Under the pieces are notes generated by a model that was not told where the DNA came from, searched no databases, and was given only the letters and a program-made list of their open reading frames with translations. A stretch of DNA of 64,000 nt from Beaufortia kweichowensis (taxonomy: Eukaryota; Chordata; Actinopteri; Cypriniformes; Gastromyzontidae), in assembly GCA_019155185.1 (NCBI GenBank), contig CM032795.1:14859795-14923794 (forward strand), read 5' to 3'. The position numbers were made by a program, and so were the translations under genes. Positions 47,823-62,300 of the stretch are shown here, piece by piece; within the stretch, counting starts at the first letter, position 1; every line of letters starts with the position of its first letter.

Positions 47823-50700
47823 CACAGCCCATAAACATCTACAGGGATCATATGTGCATTGAATCAATGAAAATTGTATTGCAAAATATATGCAGAGACA
47901 TTGTAAAGGGACAACTCTTACTCCTTATCCGAAATCAATTCTTTGTGCTGCTGTGTGTCATTAGATGTGGTAAATGTTAAAATGCTGAATTTCATATTCT
48001 AATCCTTCTTTAATTTAACAAATATTAATGTAATCAAATGTTTACTTTTACCTTCTCTTATATAATATATATGACATCACAGATACGCTTTTCAAGTGCT
48101 ATAAACTAGAATGTAATAGCATCGGCCTAAAGTGAACTATTCTGCCTGAATTCTTTGTGAATTAAAGGCTCTTGGCTCGCTTTGCAGAATGACTTCATCC
48201 AGTATTAATAGAAAAGAGAGAATTTCAGGTATGTTAGGACATTAAAAAACAGAACAACTATATACCAAATCCAGAGTTTTAAATAGAGCTCCACGGGATG
48301 CCAGTGCTGGTTTACATCATTCCCACCCACCTGCTCTTAACCTCCAGCTGACACGTATCCATAATACACAAACTAAACACCAGTGCAGCTAAAGACAGGA
48401 TTGAACTTACATCACAGCCATATAGTATATACCAGTAGAAGCTTTTATTACAGACCTGGTCAGATGTTATAAAATGGCTTTTAAATCATAACTCTCCTGT
48501 ACAGAGAGATGGATAAGTCTAGGTGAGATATCAGAACAGCAGTGTTTAATGATGTGGTGTGCTCTGGGAGATTGGGCACTGGGGCTTTGGACTGCAGCGT
48601 ACGATCCCACTGCTTTTTTTTTTATTGCAGTAATTACGGGGTTGGCAGAGCCCAGCGTGACGCACTTTTCCCCCAATTCCTATTAAACATGCAGCCATTT
48701 ATCACAGCTTACCTCATCCAAACCCAACACTGATCAATTCTTGTCTTTAACCATCTGTCACTGTTTTTATTTGTTAAAGAGTGTGAATAGTTTGTTGTGT
48801 TAATGATCTGTTGTATAAATGTCAGGGAGTTTACCATACTGTCAGTTTTTATAGGGGAGATAAGTAAACTCTCTTTGGGTTTTGTGCTTGCAGCCAACAA
48901 CAGCAAAATAACGGTCTTGACCGTACAACTGCTGTAAATGCAGGCAAACAAGCAGGATTTTTGTGTTATTTAGTATTCCAGTGACTATGTTGGTGTTCTA
49001 ATAACTGCACCTAATTCAATTTCTGGAGTGATTTGGAGCGTGTGAATGTGTTTGTATGTGCAGAAATAGGTGAGTATGTAGTTATGTGTGACTTTCAGTT
49101 GAAGTCTCTTTTTTACAATACACATAGATCCGAGCATAAAGATCAATGAGCATCTCTATTGTCTAATTTAGAGTCATTAATTGTTCATTAATTTCTGCCA
49201 GTATGGCCTAACGCCAGGAGCAGTAATTGCAAATTAACGATGAATTTGACTCATTTGTCCCAGTGTCAGCATCTTAAAGGGCTGTAAATCAGTGAATTAG
49301 AAACCCACAAGGACAAAAAGAGGTTAACTGAGAGAGTCTATAATTGGCACATTTATTCTGAATTACTGATTTAACTATGGTTACTTTCTTGATGTATGTA
49401 TTTTTGCTGGATTATTTTTTTTCACTGTATTTTTAGCATTTTACAATTTTATTTTGTACACTACATTTTTCTTGAATTTATTTTAAATCTGATTGCATTG
49501 CTTTGGCAAAACAAATACATATCTTTGTGTCATACCAGTGGTGGAGTCAGTATGCTGTAAATACTTGAGGATGTCCATGCTTAAACTGATATTGCTAAGT
49601 GAGAGATGTTCTTGGGTCAACATAGTTTGTTGACCTTGGAACAACATTTCTGTAGAAAGAAAACATATTTCTACCCCAAAACCTAACCTTAACTTTTCCC
49701 TAAAATGATAGGTGTGTTGTAGAAGCACCTAATTTACATGAACTATAAACTTATCCCTCAAATTTGATTGGTTGATTATAGTGTTATCCCATGGTCAACA
49801 ATGGTTTTGACCCAAGAGCATCTCTTACTTTGCAAAATCAGGAAAGCCAGTTGCCCATATGAGTTTAATAATAGCTCAGTATAGAGGTTTGTTGCCAGCT
49901 TTCTAATTCCTCTTTATGAGATTAAAGGATGACACATGTTTTTTCCTGAGCTTTCACAACAACAGAAATTCACAGCCTGGTATGGAACAAACACAGCCCA
50001 CGCTTTTGAAGTGTTACTTATAACTGTCTAGTTATAAGTATAGCATGTCAGACAACCAAAATAATAAGGATAGTTGTTATAGTTTGTACAGAACAATTCC
50101 TTGACTGCCTTTCATGGAGTATTTCTCAGTAGATGCAATTTCAGACACCGTCTCTGTTGTGGTCTCAACACCGACCTGTATGAGCAAAGCTAAATATACT
50201 ATAGCGTGACATCACTCTCTTTGCCCAGGCACAATGGATTAGGGAGCATGAGGTTTAAATAGAGCAATGCCAAACAAAGAACACACACACTGCCCTCATT
50301 TTGATAAATTGTGTTAAAAAGAGTTTTTATTATACCTTTTCTTGACCTAAAAGTAAACATATCGTCAGTGGAGGAAGATAAGAATTGGGGCCTTTAAAAT
50401 CTCATCTGCAGAGAGATCTTTTGAAAACATGTTTCAAAAGAATATGTCATTGAATCAGAACAGAGACACATGAACTGAAGACATCACATAAAAAGATCTG
50501 TCTGTATACATCTCTATAGAGATCAAACTGCTGTGGAACTGACAGTGTCTGCATACGATATGGCCCACGAGTGCGCAGTCCTCTTTAAAAACTTCTTATA
50601 TTTCAATTGATTAACGTCAATGGCCAGTCGATCCTTGAACATTAAAAATAGCTCTCGCACAGGAAATATGTGGTTTAATTTGTCCAAATGCGTTCCTCCA
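47823..50700. other. Intergenic region noxa1-whrn
   Basis: Past the noxa1 stop there is an ATTAAA at 48161-48166 that may end the transcript. No exon is recognised. A stretch at about 49160-49335 has several homeobox-type TAATTG/ATTAAT motifs and looks like a possible conserved noncoding element. The rest is AT-rich without visible structure. Confidence 0.4.
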
Positions 50701-50719
50701 AGTTGTTTGTTCCTAAGCA

Positions 50720-51316
50720 ACAGAGTCGCCTCACGCGTGCGTCATTTCCTCCTGATCTCTAGTGTCGGTATCTCACTACGGGCTCAGTAGTAGCGACAAG
50801 AAACCAGACGGAGACGCAGTGCTGAGGGAGCGCGCTCCCTATCTGCGCGCAACTGCCAAACTTTAAACGTCAGTGCTGGTTTTTTTTCTTTTTCGTTTTG
50901 CGTACAACGTGTTAACATGGAAGTCTCTGTTACGGACATCAAATCTTGGGGGACTTAAATCGTTTCTGTTGAGGTTTGTCGTTTACCTTTGGAAAAAAAG
51001 TTGACTCTATATAAGATTTGAAATGACCAGAAAAACTCATTCAAATTCAGACTCGTTCGGATTTACTTTTCCTAGTTAATGCTGTCTATAAAAAAGTTTA
51101 GAAACAGTATTGCAATATTCTGTTAATTTATTATTTATACAATATTGTTATTTTGGGAGCGATTTTAAGCGAACAGTGAACATGATCAGTCTCGAGCGAG
51201 GTTTTATACACGAAGCGCGGTTGGGTTTTTATCCAGACACTCGGACAGCGTTTCATCTCGATTCCCAATGCCTGATGTGAAATCCCGCTGTGGTTTCGAG
51301 GAGCTCCGGCAAGGGC
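50720..51316 (+). promoter_or_regulatory. whrn: whrn promoter / 5' leader
   Basis: CpG density rises sharply (CACGCGTGCGTCATTTCC, GGAGCGCGCTCCCTATCTGCG), as at a vertebrate promoter. If transcribed, the leader carries a 13-codon uORF at 50917-50958 (MEVSVTDIKSWGT) and a second ATG at 51268 whose frame overlaps the whirlin start. The transcription start is not determined. Confidence 0.5.
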
Positions 51317-53303
51317 ATGAGAATGAGCACGGATCTGGAGCGCGTTTCTCTCAAGTCGGGCGCGAACTCGCTGGGCTCCGGTGGCCGTGCCTTATCCGTC
51401 AACGTGAAGAAGTTACACAACGCGCTCAACGTGCTGCTTAACGACTTCGAAAGAGAGCAGTTCATCCACTGTCTCAACGTTTACCACGCTAAACGCAATG
51501 TCTTTGATCTCGTGCAGACTCTCAAAGTCATTCTCAACACCCCTAGCAAGCGCCAACTGTTACCCATGCTGCGTCTGGTCATACCCCGCTCGGACCAGCT
51601 GCTTTTCGATCAGTACACGTCGGAAGGTCTATATTTGAAAACGGATCTGCTAGCAAGTGTCAATCATGAATGTTCGGATGAAATAAGCAATACGAATGAT
51701 CACGCAGGAGCATCCTCGGTACACTTTCTCCCTGAATCCGAGCAAGCCTGTCCCGGTCAGGGATCTGTGCGCGCAGCTCCCATCTTCAGCACCACACATG
51801 AGGGGACAGCTCCGGCCAGCCCGTGTTTAATGCAGGAAGCGTCTGATGAAATTCGGCAAGTTACGCTGAAACGGAGCAAAAGTCACGAAGGCTTAGGGTT
51901 CAGCATACGGGGAGGCTCAGAGCACGGTGTTGGGATCTATGTCTCTCTGGTGGAGCCGGGATCATCTGCTGAGAGAGAGGGGCTGAGAGTTGGAGACCAG
52001 ATCATAAAAGTCAATAACATGGTGTTCGACCGAGTCACTCATGGTGAAGCAGTCAAGGTGATGTGTTTTTAGTTTTGTGTGACTGAAACTCTCAACAGCT
52101 ATGGGTTTTTCTGTTAAGTTTGAAATGCTTGACTCTCCATTCTGTTACCAAAATGTGCTTTAGTCTTTCTTAGATGCTAACTCCTATAACGGTGTTGGAT
52201 TCATAGCCATGCAGACAAATCTTTGGCCAAAGTCCCAGTAAGCGTTACAGGCTTTAGGAGAGCTAAAATCAATCTTTGAGTACAAGGTTGTGTGCAACAG
52301 CATTTGAACCCGGCCACAAAACCTTGCTGCTTTGGCCATTGGCACTGTGACTAATCCCTCTTATGTGCTTTCTCCCTCTCTCACAGTCCTAAAACTTCAC
52401 AGTCTTTTCTCTGTCCTTGTTTGTGTCCAAGAGGAAATTTCTAAAATTTTGATAATTAACTTTTAGATTAAGTAATTGGCCCCAGTAAGTCACAGTTTTT
52501 TTAGTTATTGAGTATTTGAGATTTTGTGGTTTGATCAATTTTTAGTCTGGTTAGACACATACTGATATTTGCCCATGGTGGAATCTATTATCATCTCTAT
52601 TTTTTGTTCTAGATTTATGAGTTAAATCATATGGTTACATAACAGTTGAATCTTGTACAGTTTTCAAAAGAAGAGCTGTGACAGGCAGCTACCTCACTCT
52701 TGCTTTTCTATTCTCTTGCTTCCTCTCTTTCACTATTTGTGTGGGCAGCAGCATACATGTTTTTTTTTTGAGCATTCACTTTAGACTGCCGAGGGATATG
52801 CTGCATTCTTATACACTGTCCTTGCCTTGTTGTACTGTCTCTCTTACTCTTGTTGCAATCTTGTCTGCCTTTCAGAATTGAATTTACGGGCTAAAAAAAG
52901 CACACAGCATATAACAATAACAATGTGAGTGAAGCTATGTACTGCATCAGCTACATCTGTCTTGATACTACTACAGCTTTTGCTATATATTAACCAATCA
53001 GTTAATAATTTTAGATTTATAAAGTTGGTTATAATGGTATATTCAGGGGCCTGATGCCTATGTGTGATGTATTAAGTAAGTGAGTCTTGATTACAGAGTC
53101 CATATGGAGGGATTAAATGTGATTGACCATGTTTACTCGAGGTGCCAGTCTATAAGCTTTTTAAATAAAGATTGGTGAAGTGAATTAGGATGATTTGATA
53201 GTATTATGGTGGTTGTTAAACACAAGGTCTTACAGAAGGTGATGTGGATTTTAACTAAGCCATCAGTATTCAGTTCTGCACATGGACTCTGGTCTTACAT
53301 AGT

Positions 53304-53348
<45 letters not shown>

Positions 53349-56300
53349 TTATTATAGCAGCCTGGTATCTTATGAAGACAAGCCAGTGACAAACTAACCC
53401 TAACCCAACCAATCAAATTCTAGTTTGTTATTTTAAACCTTTTTCTGTTTTACTGTATGTTCAAATGGGCTGTGGGTACTCTGTGTGTGTGCTGTGTAAG
53501 CAGACTACATTGACTCCCACTGTATGATTTGAAGAGGATATTTAGCACTGTCAATAATAATCATTGTGCCTGAATCCTAAGTGCTGCAGCTTAAATGTTT
53601 AGTGTCATTGTTGTGAGATAATTGGCATAGTTCCTGTTAGTGTGCTAGACTAATAGATGTGTCCAGAGCCACTACTGTTGGGATTCCTGCTCTTGTTTAT
53701 TAATTGAATTTATTCTGTTTCCCAGTAGGAGATGAACGATTCATAGAAGCGATTAATTAAGCAGGCGTTGTTTAAGCCAAAGAATGCATGGCGAACTCGT
53801 AGCCACCCCAATCATGAGTCTTGATTAGTTTAACAGAGATATTTGTGTGTGGTGATGTCTGTGCCAATATGTGGGTAACAAAGGAATAAAACAGCAGTTT
53901 TATTGCATTTCTTTAATGCATTTAATTGTTACTTAAATTGACTATATATATACTCCAATTCAATTGATTACACTTAGTAAGGCACTTCATACTTACTCAT
54001 GCAACTTCGATTATAGGTTTCAGAGTGATGTATTAGACTACAGGGGATCTGACAAGGAAGTACAGCAGAAAAATGCGAATCGTCCGTTCTGTCTGTTGGA
54101 GTTTCACCCCATTGACCTGCCAGTCTTAACTAATTATGCCTAATGACAAATTAGACAGACATTGCAAAAAATAGTGGCACAGCTGCTTGTACTCATCTGT
54201 ATCTCAGGTTTTATGTTGATGATCTATATTTATCTCTTTCTCTCACTCCCCCTCTCTCTCTCTTTTATTCCAGTCCATTCAGTCCTAAATCCAGAAAAGA
54301 ATTAGCCTTTTTACAGCCATGTGTTTCTACTTAAATTTCTAATAGATTTTTAGAATAGTCAATTTCAATTTGTAAGGTCTTTGGTTAACATTACTTGAAG
54401 AAACATTTTTGGTTTTGTTAGCATCAAAAATTATGCATAGTAATTTCTCAAACTTAATTCTAAATTACTTTAAAATGTACCTTGCTAAACTACAACAATC
54501 AAGAATTTACAAATGTGTAGTTTTTTAATTATTGTGAGCAATAATTCAGAATGAAACCTGCTTTTTTAAAGCACACATTGGTTAGTATGTATGTAAACTC
54601 TGCTGTAGCACAAAGCAGGAACGTATTTTACTCATAAATTGTAAATTGCTATTCTAAAAACACATTATTCCCTATGGGAATCAAATTAGTGAATTAGCTA
54701 AGCCAAGTTGGCCTACAAAATTATGTCATGACTGAACAGCAGTAAGCATTAATGAGAATAGCTCACACTCCCAAATCCCTACTACTCTAGTTATATTCAC
54801 TTTCAGCACATAGTAGGTGAAATGAGCTCAAAACAGCATGTATTCTGAAACAGACGATTCAGAACTGCTGTTTTTACCAGTTTGATACAGTACATGTTGG
54901 TCATTTTATAACCTAAATGGAAAAATTCAGAGAAAGTGCTGTGAGATGAGGATTACATAAGTGTCAGAATAATGGACAGCAGTTTTGTTTTCCAACCAGT
55001 AAGGATTATGAAAGACAGGCTGAATGTGCTGAATGGGTTTGTGAAAGATAAGATAGTCCCATTTATCAAAGCAAGAGTTTTTTTATCATAGCTAGGAAGA
55101 AACAGATGAAAAGGGAGGGGCAGAAGTTGATGGAAATAGTGTTTAAGACAGACCATCTGGTGCACTGTCAAGGAGCTTTTAAAAGGCCAAACAGATGCTG
55201 GAGGAACTATCAGATGCAGTGTCAATTAGGTTTGAGCTCTTTCACTTAAACCCTTGGTGTATGTCCCCATGCAGAATGTATTTTCTGCTTCATAAATTTA
55301 ACAAATGAAAATGACAACTTAGTTACTAATTTCCATGAACAAGTGAAACATCCTAGTATAAAAATTAGACCAAAAAGGGTCTGTTCTACATTATTCACAT
55401 TACAAGCCTTCTTGACATTTTTTGAGACTTTTTGTAGGGGTTAGAAACATTTGTTTTGAATTTGAGTCTATCAACGAGGAATTTTGAACTCTTCTTTATA
55501 ATTGCCTTTTTGTTAGAGCGTGATTTCCTAAGCATGAACCACAGGCTTTACTACTGAGTTTGAATGAACCGATGATCACCAGTTTTTCTTGTTTGTTTGT
55601 GATTGTGTTTGTTGTGTGTCTCTGTATGTCTCCTGTTATTCCTCGAGAATACCTCTCATCCTAGTTATTTAGAATACTACTGTTATACACACAAACGTTC
55701 ACAAATAAGTGAATATATGTGAGTATACGTTTATATATGACAGTATCACAATAAATACGGGTAAATATTTACAGGTACAATATAAACTGTATACAGGTAA
55801 ACAACAGACGTGTTCACAAGCCCAGGAGGTTTTGGGCTAAGTCATGTCAAGACAACCAAGAAAATGCTCTAGTAGTAGCTCAGGTGGTAGAGCAGTGCTA
55901 GCAACATAAAGGTCATGGCTTGATCCCTGGGAAAACACAAACTGATAAAACGACATAATTATATAGATTGAATGACGTACGTTGTTTTAGACAAAAGTGT
56001 CTGCTAAATGTAAATGTTGAAGTCTTGATCCATCACAAGTTAAAGTAAAATCCCTAAAACTTTCTGCTGGTTAGTTTTGTATTAAACGTTAAAACTGATT
56101 ATTGTGTATAGATTATTATGTAAAATTTCTGAATGTCATAATAAAAGATGGTGCCTTTGTAATCTTTGTAAATGATTCGTTTGCAAATCAACCATATGAC
56201 ATTGCAGTACCGCGAGAGCAGACTGCGTATTATGCTTTCGAATGGGTCTCGTGATACTTTGTTGTCAGACGTCGATCGGTCTGCGGCTGCACAGAGAATA

Positions 56301-59300
56301 CAACCGAGTGACCCGATGCACAGAAAATAGACCTGCCGTACAATTGAAGGAGCAAATGAGCACACAGGGTAAGTGAGACGTTTATTTACTTAGTCCAGCC
56401 TAGAAAATGGGTTAAAACATCATACTTGCTGTTTACAAGTTTTGCGAATCGAGTTTTCATCTGTGACAATGCATATGCAATGTTTTCTTTGTTGTTTTGT
56501 GTTTGGCGCTGCTTTCAGTCTCACATTTCGACAGACAATATTTTGTAAATTGTACACGGGTTGCAGGTTGAATGAACTCACTGGTTTTTTTTTTTTGCAA
56601 GGTTCACGAGAAACATAAATAGGCACCTGTAGTTTTGTTTGAATTATATTTTTATATATTTATTATATTTTTATGTTTATGACAGATATACTGCTAGATA
56701 AACGCTAATTGCACTTTCGCCACAAGAGGGTTATAGTGGGAAAAGTTTGACAAACCCGTGTCACGTTTGCTTTCGTTTATAGTAGAGATATTTCTGAGAT
56801 ATTTTATGTTTCATGGAAGAGTGGAAAGTCACAGTCATCTAAAAGACTCCTTAATATTTAATATAAAGTCACTTTGAGAAAGCTAAAATACACTATAACG
56901 TTTGTTTTGCTTTGTTGTTGATCATTTTATATCATCCCTTCTTCATTTCTTGGGTGTTATTGCTTCTGGTTTGTGCATTTCAGTTCATAGAAATCATATG
57001 AAGCACAAAACTTGTTGTTTTTTGTCACATCCATAACAGATGTATTTCCATTTTTTTAATAAATAACGTCTTGTGCATTGACTGATAGAGAAATCAGAAA
57101 TTAGCAGATTGTTGCCCTTGGAAATGATGTATATTCCACCTGTACTTAGTGCCTGGCTGTGCATATGCTACACTGAATCATAACAATGAACTGTCAGTAA
57201 AGCACAAGGGGTTTTGTGAAATGGTTTGTAAGCCCGTTACTGTTGAAATTGAATTAAAATCACTGAGTTTAAGCAATGAGCTTTAAGAGTAAGAGGTATT
57301 TGCAAATAGTAGATAAAAGCAATTCTCCATATTGTTTAAAGGTGACAGTGTAACTTTTCTGCTTGCATGTTTACATTTTTAGGACACAGCTTAGCCGTCA
57401 ATTCTTTGTATCTGCTTAAAACCATACATATTCTCAGATTAGAAAAAGCTCTTAGTTTTCCAACTCATGGCAAGCTGTCTGTTTAAATGAATATCACTTT
57501 CTCTGAATTGAACGTTTGGTTGAGATTTTGAGTAGTGAAAGCAGAATGCTTTCAAGTAATGCATTTTCTAAGTGGTGCATTTCAGAGTTAAATCTTCGTG
57601 GTGTTTGGGGGTGTTTTTCAGACTCTGGGTTTTGTGATTGCTTTCAAAAAGCGGAAAAAATGGAAGAGGATTTATACTGACTGACAGGGCTGTCATTACT
57701 GAACACGCAGGTCATTTTAGTAGAGCTGTTCTGAGTCTTGTGTTATAGTGTGTATGTACACATAGTGGGAGATGATGTTTATTTAGTTTAAGTCCACTTA
57801 ATCACTTTTTAGTCTATTTAATCACTGACAAACACGGCTTAAATGTGCATAAGTAGATTTAGCATTGGTTACACAGTTAAAATGATGTAAGCAGACTTTT
57901 TGTTATGCAATGTATTTACAGACTCTAGTGAGACTTAGGGAAATAACAATTACAAGTGTTCAAATCCAATTAGGTGTTTGCATTCCTATATGCTTGTTCA
58001 GATGATTCCACCAACTGTCCAATGTTTCTACCTATTTGACTTAGAAGACATAAAAATTATGAAGCCAAAAGAAAAGCAGAGGAGAGTCATGTTTTTTTGC
58101 CATCTGGGTTAGCTAGCTTCTGTTTTTATATTATTCTACTTTTATACAGGACATGCAATTGCTGTTGTGCGACGGTGAAGTGAAAATATTTATAATCAAA
58201 ATGTATACAGACAGTAACTGCTATCAGCGCTTTAATGAAGCATGCATCCTTTATTTGCTTGCCTTCACACTGCGTTGTCGCAGTTAATGCAACAATAAAC
58301 AAGCAAATTAAAATACAGGCAAACCTGTCCATTTAATCATCACAGGACGGTTTCTGCTTTAGTAAATAAGAAACCCTCTGTTGTTTCAGTATCTTCCATT
58401 GTGTCAGTTTGCACCAAATGCAGCTGAAAATGCACATATACGGTAAACCACCTCTGCACAGAGAGATAACGTGTTTATATTTATCTCACCCACCTTTGCT
58501 GCTTTCAAACTTTTTGAGAGCGCTATTTTTGTGCTTCCCTGGAGGCATACCTGGCAACTCTTGACCTTTTTCTGTTGTGCATGGGTCAGGAAATTCTAAA
58601 AGTTTGCTGCTTCCCCATCCAGATTTACTGAGAATGAGTGAAACATGTAGAAGTGGCTCTTTGACAAATGATCTGAGGTACAGATATGAAACACAGGAGA
58701 GAATGAAAAGCAACATAATATTTTATTTTGGGGAGGTAGAGTTTTCTTCTTTATACTTTTTTTTAGAAGTATAAAGGTCCCATCACCTGTGTGTGTTGTG
58801 TGTTAGCTTTCTTTGAATTAGGCTTAATACACGTTGCCACTGCATTTGTATATCTTCTCTATCTTTTTCCATTAATAGTCTTGTACTTCTGTTGTCCCTT
58901 AAGATCTTTGCATAAGATATTACTGCCATCAGCTTGCTTCAAAGTCAAGCTAATGTGATGGATAAAGATGCAAGATGTATATTCAAAACGTTTCTCAGGT
59001 AGACAAGTGAAGGTTCCTCTTTTCTTGACGTGGCTCTGAATCAGACCTACTTTTCTTCTCTTACTGTTTAATGATGTTTCTAGGTCTGAAGTCTTCAGGG
59101 GGTAGTGTGCATATTGCCAAGCTTTTATGGACCGCTCCGAAACTGTCCACGGATGCCGTTCTACCTCCCTGTGGGTCGTGATGCTACAACCGAGACGGAC
59201 AACAGAAACATCATTATGTATAAATTATTAATGCCCAAAAAATTTAATTACAGTGCTTTTTCTGGCATATCTTTTTTACAGTAGTCGGAGAAGGTCAACC

Positions 59301-62300
59301 ATACAATTGAAGAGGTATTGTGCAGGTTATTATCATTTTTTTATGTATTCTACCTTAAGGGTTTTTTAAAACCCATCTCGCTGTCTTTATACTGTTCTCA
59401 TAGGAAAATATAGTTTAATATAGTTTAATATTCTTAATGTTTATCACAGAGGTAAAATGGAGATCAAAATGACACATTTGCTTAAAGATCAGATGAAGTG
59501 AAAATGTTATGTTTTGTGGCTTTAATAGTGTATATTATTTAGTAGTGTGCTCCTTTCACTCCTAAGAGTTGACGTTGAAATTAACTTTTGTCACTTTTGG
59601 TTGTAAGTGTCTTTATATTTTGCTGCACAAACATCTGAGATACTTGGATAAAACAACAGAGATCTGCGTAAAATCTCTTGAGCTGTGAAAGAGGAATGTT
59701 TGAGCAATATGTTTTGTGGGTTTTTCTTTTTTTTAATTGAGAATAAGGAGAATTTTGCGCTTCTTCCAAATACTTTAAAATGTTGTACTTGCTGCAGCAA
59801 TTATTTATTTGATCAATTGACAGAGATAGCTCACCATCTGCCAGTCTGCTGAGCAGTTTAAGTTTGGATTCACCATAATAAAAATAAAATAAAAGCTTTG
59901 ACCATAATATCATAATGTTACGATTAAAAATCATTTTCAGACCTATTAAATGCTGCAAGGTAATTGGCTGATCTCAGGTCCCATCTCAGGTCTTAGTTGG
60001 TGTCTGGTCCTTTGGTTGGGAATGAGGGAGGACTTTAATGTTATACAGGGACATGTCTGTGGAGACTTAGCACAGAAATGTCAGGTGTGTCCTCAGTCTC
60101 TGTGATAGAGAGACCATCAGCTAATGGTTTATTCACTACAGCTCTGTCAGAAGCCCTTAATTTTCCTCTCACCCTCTTTCTCATTCTGCCTATACAGTAC
60201 ATCATTTTGTTTCTGTGCCTTTGTGGCTTTTCGCTCAATCTCTCACTGACCAGGTTTATATCATTTTTTAAATAAGATTCCACATTATCTGTGATTGCAT
60301 TGTATCTAAAGGAGACAGGGGTCTGCCCATTAATACTTTGTTCCAGCCCTGGAATATAGAGTGAATGCAATTATCTGACACTTAAGTACTATAAATAAAT
60401 GCACCTTTTAATACACTGCAATATGTCTTGTTTTGTGGTACAAATATTCAGACATTCTTAAATCAGGATACATTTACTTTACAGAAAAATTACTTCAGAA
60501 GTTTATGCTTAAAACAAGAAAAATATCTGTCAATGAAGTAATAAAATGTACCTTAAAAAAACAGGCATATTTGTCTTACCCTATATGGCCAGATATTTCA
60601 AGCAACAATTTGAAATACAGATTGTTTTTTAGAAAAAATGTAAATATTATTTTTTTAAATAAATGTATCTTGATTTATGAATATTTTGATATTTAAACTG
60701 GAAACCAAAAAGTGAATTTTTTGCAGTGTATCAGTATCATGCAAACATTGTAGACTGTTTCTTTGGTTCAGGGATCTGTGAATGGATATTGTTAACTAGT
60801 TTGATGTTTGATAAAATCTGGAAAAGCTTGCTGTTTCACAGTAGACATGCATTTTAAACCTTTTTCATCTTTCTCTTTCCAGAACAATGTGACTCATCCA
60901 CTGTATATCCACACAGCATTGAAACTATTCGCTCTCTCATTCTCTCTCTCACTCAGTGACTAAAACACCCCACATACTGTATGTTATGTAAGAGATCTGC
61001 TCAATAGCTGTCCATGCTGTTGTCGTGGCACTCTGAGGTTATTATGGAGCTGACCACATTTGGTCAAGTGCTCTATTCAGAGGCTGGAGATGGAAAGCTC
61101 TGCAGTGTTTCACTGGGTTTGCTGCCCTTATTTATTTTTAGCCTCTTGTCTACCTTTGCTGAAAAGTGTTTGTGGGAGCTTTTCTAAACCAGGACACGCA
61201 TGCCACCGGTCATAATTCATGCTGCAACAATTAAGAAAAGCAACATTGAATGTGTTGTTCCGCTCCAGTTAAACATTTATGATAATCTATGTAGATCCAT
61301 GTAAATGACCGTCATGAGTATGTGTTGGGTGGGAAAGCCAGAGGGTTTTCATTCACTAGACTGAGCATTTCTGCTATGTGTTATGTGCTAATGGAGATGA
61401 CCCGGTCTCTAAGATAACTATTTATACTGACAACTTACTAAATTCTGCCAGTATGTGCTTGTCATCCTGCTTTTAATTTAATGTCATAATTTGTAAACTT
61501 TCTGTAAGAGCTCAGATATTTAAACTGATATGTAAACAGGAATGAAAACTGCTCTCTTCAAGCCATTTCTTTTTGAAATGTGATGTTTGCATGGGACATT
61601 TACAAGGTCTCATTCTTTTTTTGATTAGCCAATAGCTTTTATGTTAAATTCATGAACATTATTTGCTACTGTGTTTGGTGTTGCTAACTAAAACATGATA
61701 TTAGTAGGAGGGACGTTTTATTGGATAGTATGTCTGTCTTTAATATTTTTGATCTTAACCACTTAGACTTAAGCACTAAACATAGGACGTCATGTCCACA
61801 CCATCATCTTCATTCTCCAATATCACCTTAATGTTGTCAATTGGAGATGATGCCAAGCATTTTTGCAGTCTTTGTAGTCTCTACACATGTACTCTATTGT
61901 CTTGGATATTGTACTTTTGTCATACTTCCAACTTTATTAGTTTTATAAGAAATACAGGTTTCTTAGCAAATACAGTTTCAGACAGCTAAAGGCACAGACT
62001 CCAAAGAGATTCAGAGATATCGTTTATATTCTATCTGTAGCATCGCCTCTCTCTTTCTTTCTCACTCTCTTTCTCTCTCTCTCGCTCGCTCTCTGTCTTT
62101 CTATCTTTATTATTCTGTTGTTGGAGAACATATCCAAACGTTGGCAATAGCCCTGAGCGATTTAATCCAGCCTCTCTGAGGGACCTGAAGATCTGGTGTT
62201 TGTCTACCACAGCCAGATGATGTTTTTGTCAGAAGTCACACTGAAAGCTCTCCACCCCACTGAGACTTCTGGCTCTGTCCCCATGAAGCATATTAAATGT

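Noticed and set aside
54953..55225. 90-codon minus-strand frame in whrn intron 1
   Set aside because: No start context, splice sites or domain; similar chance frames occur throughout the intron.
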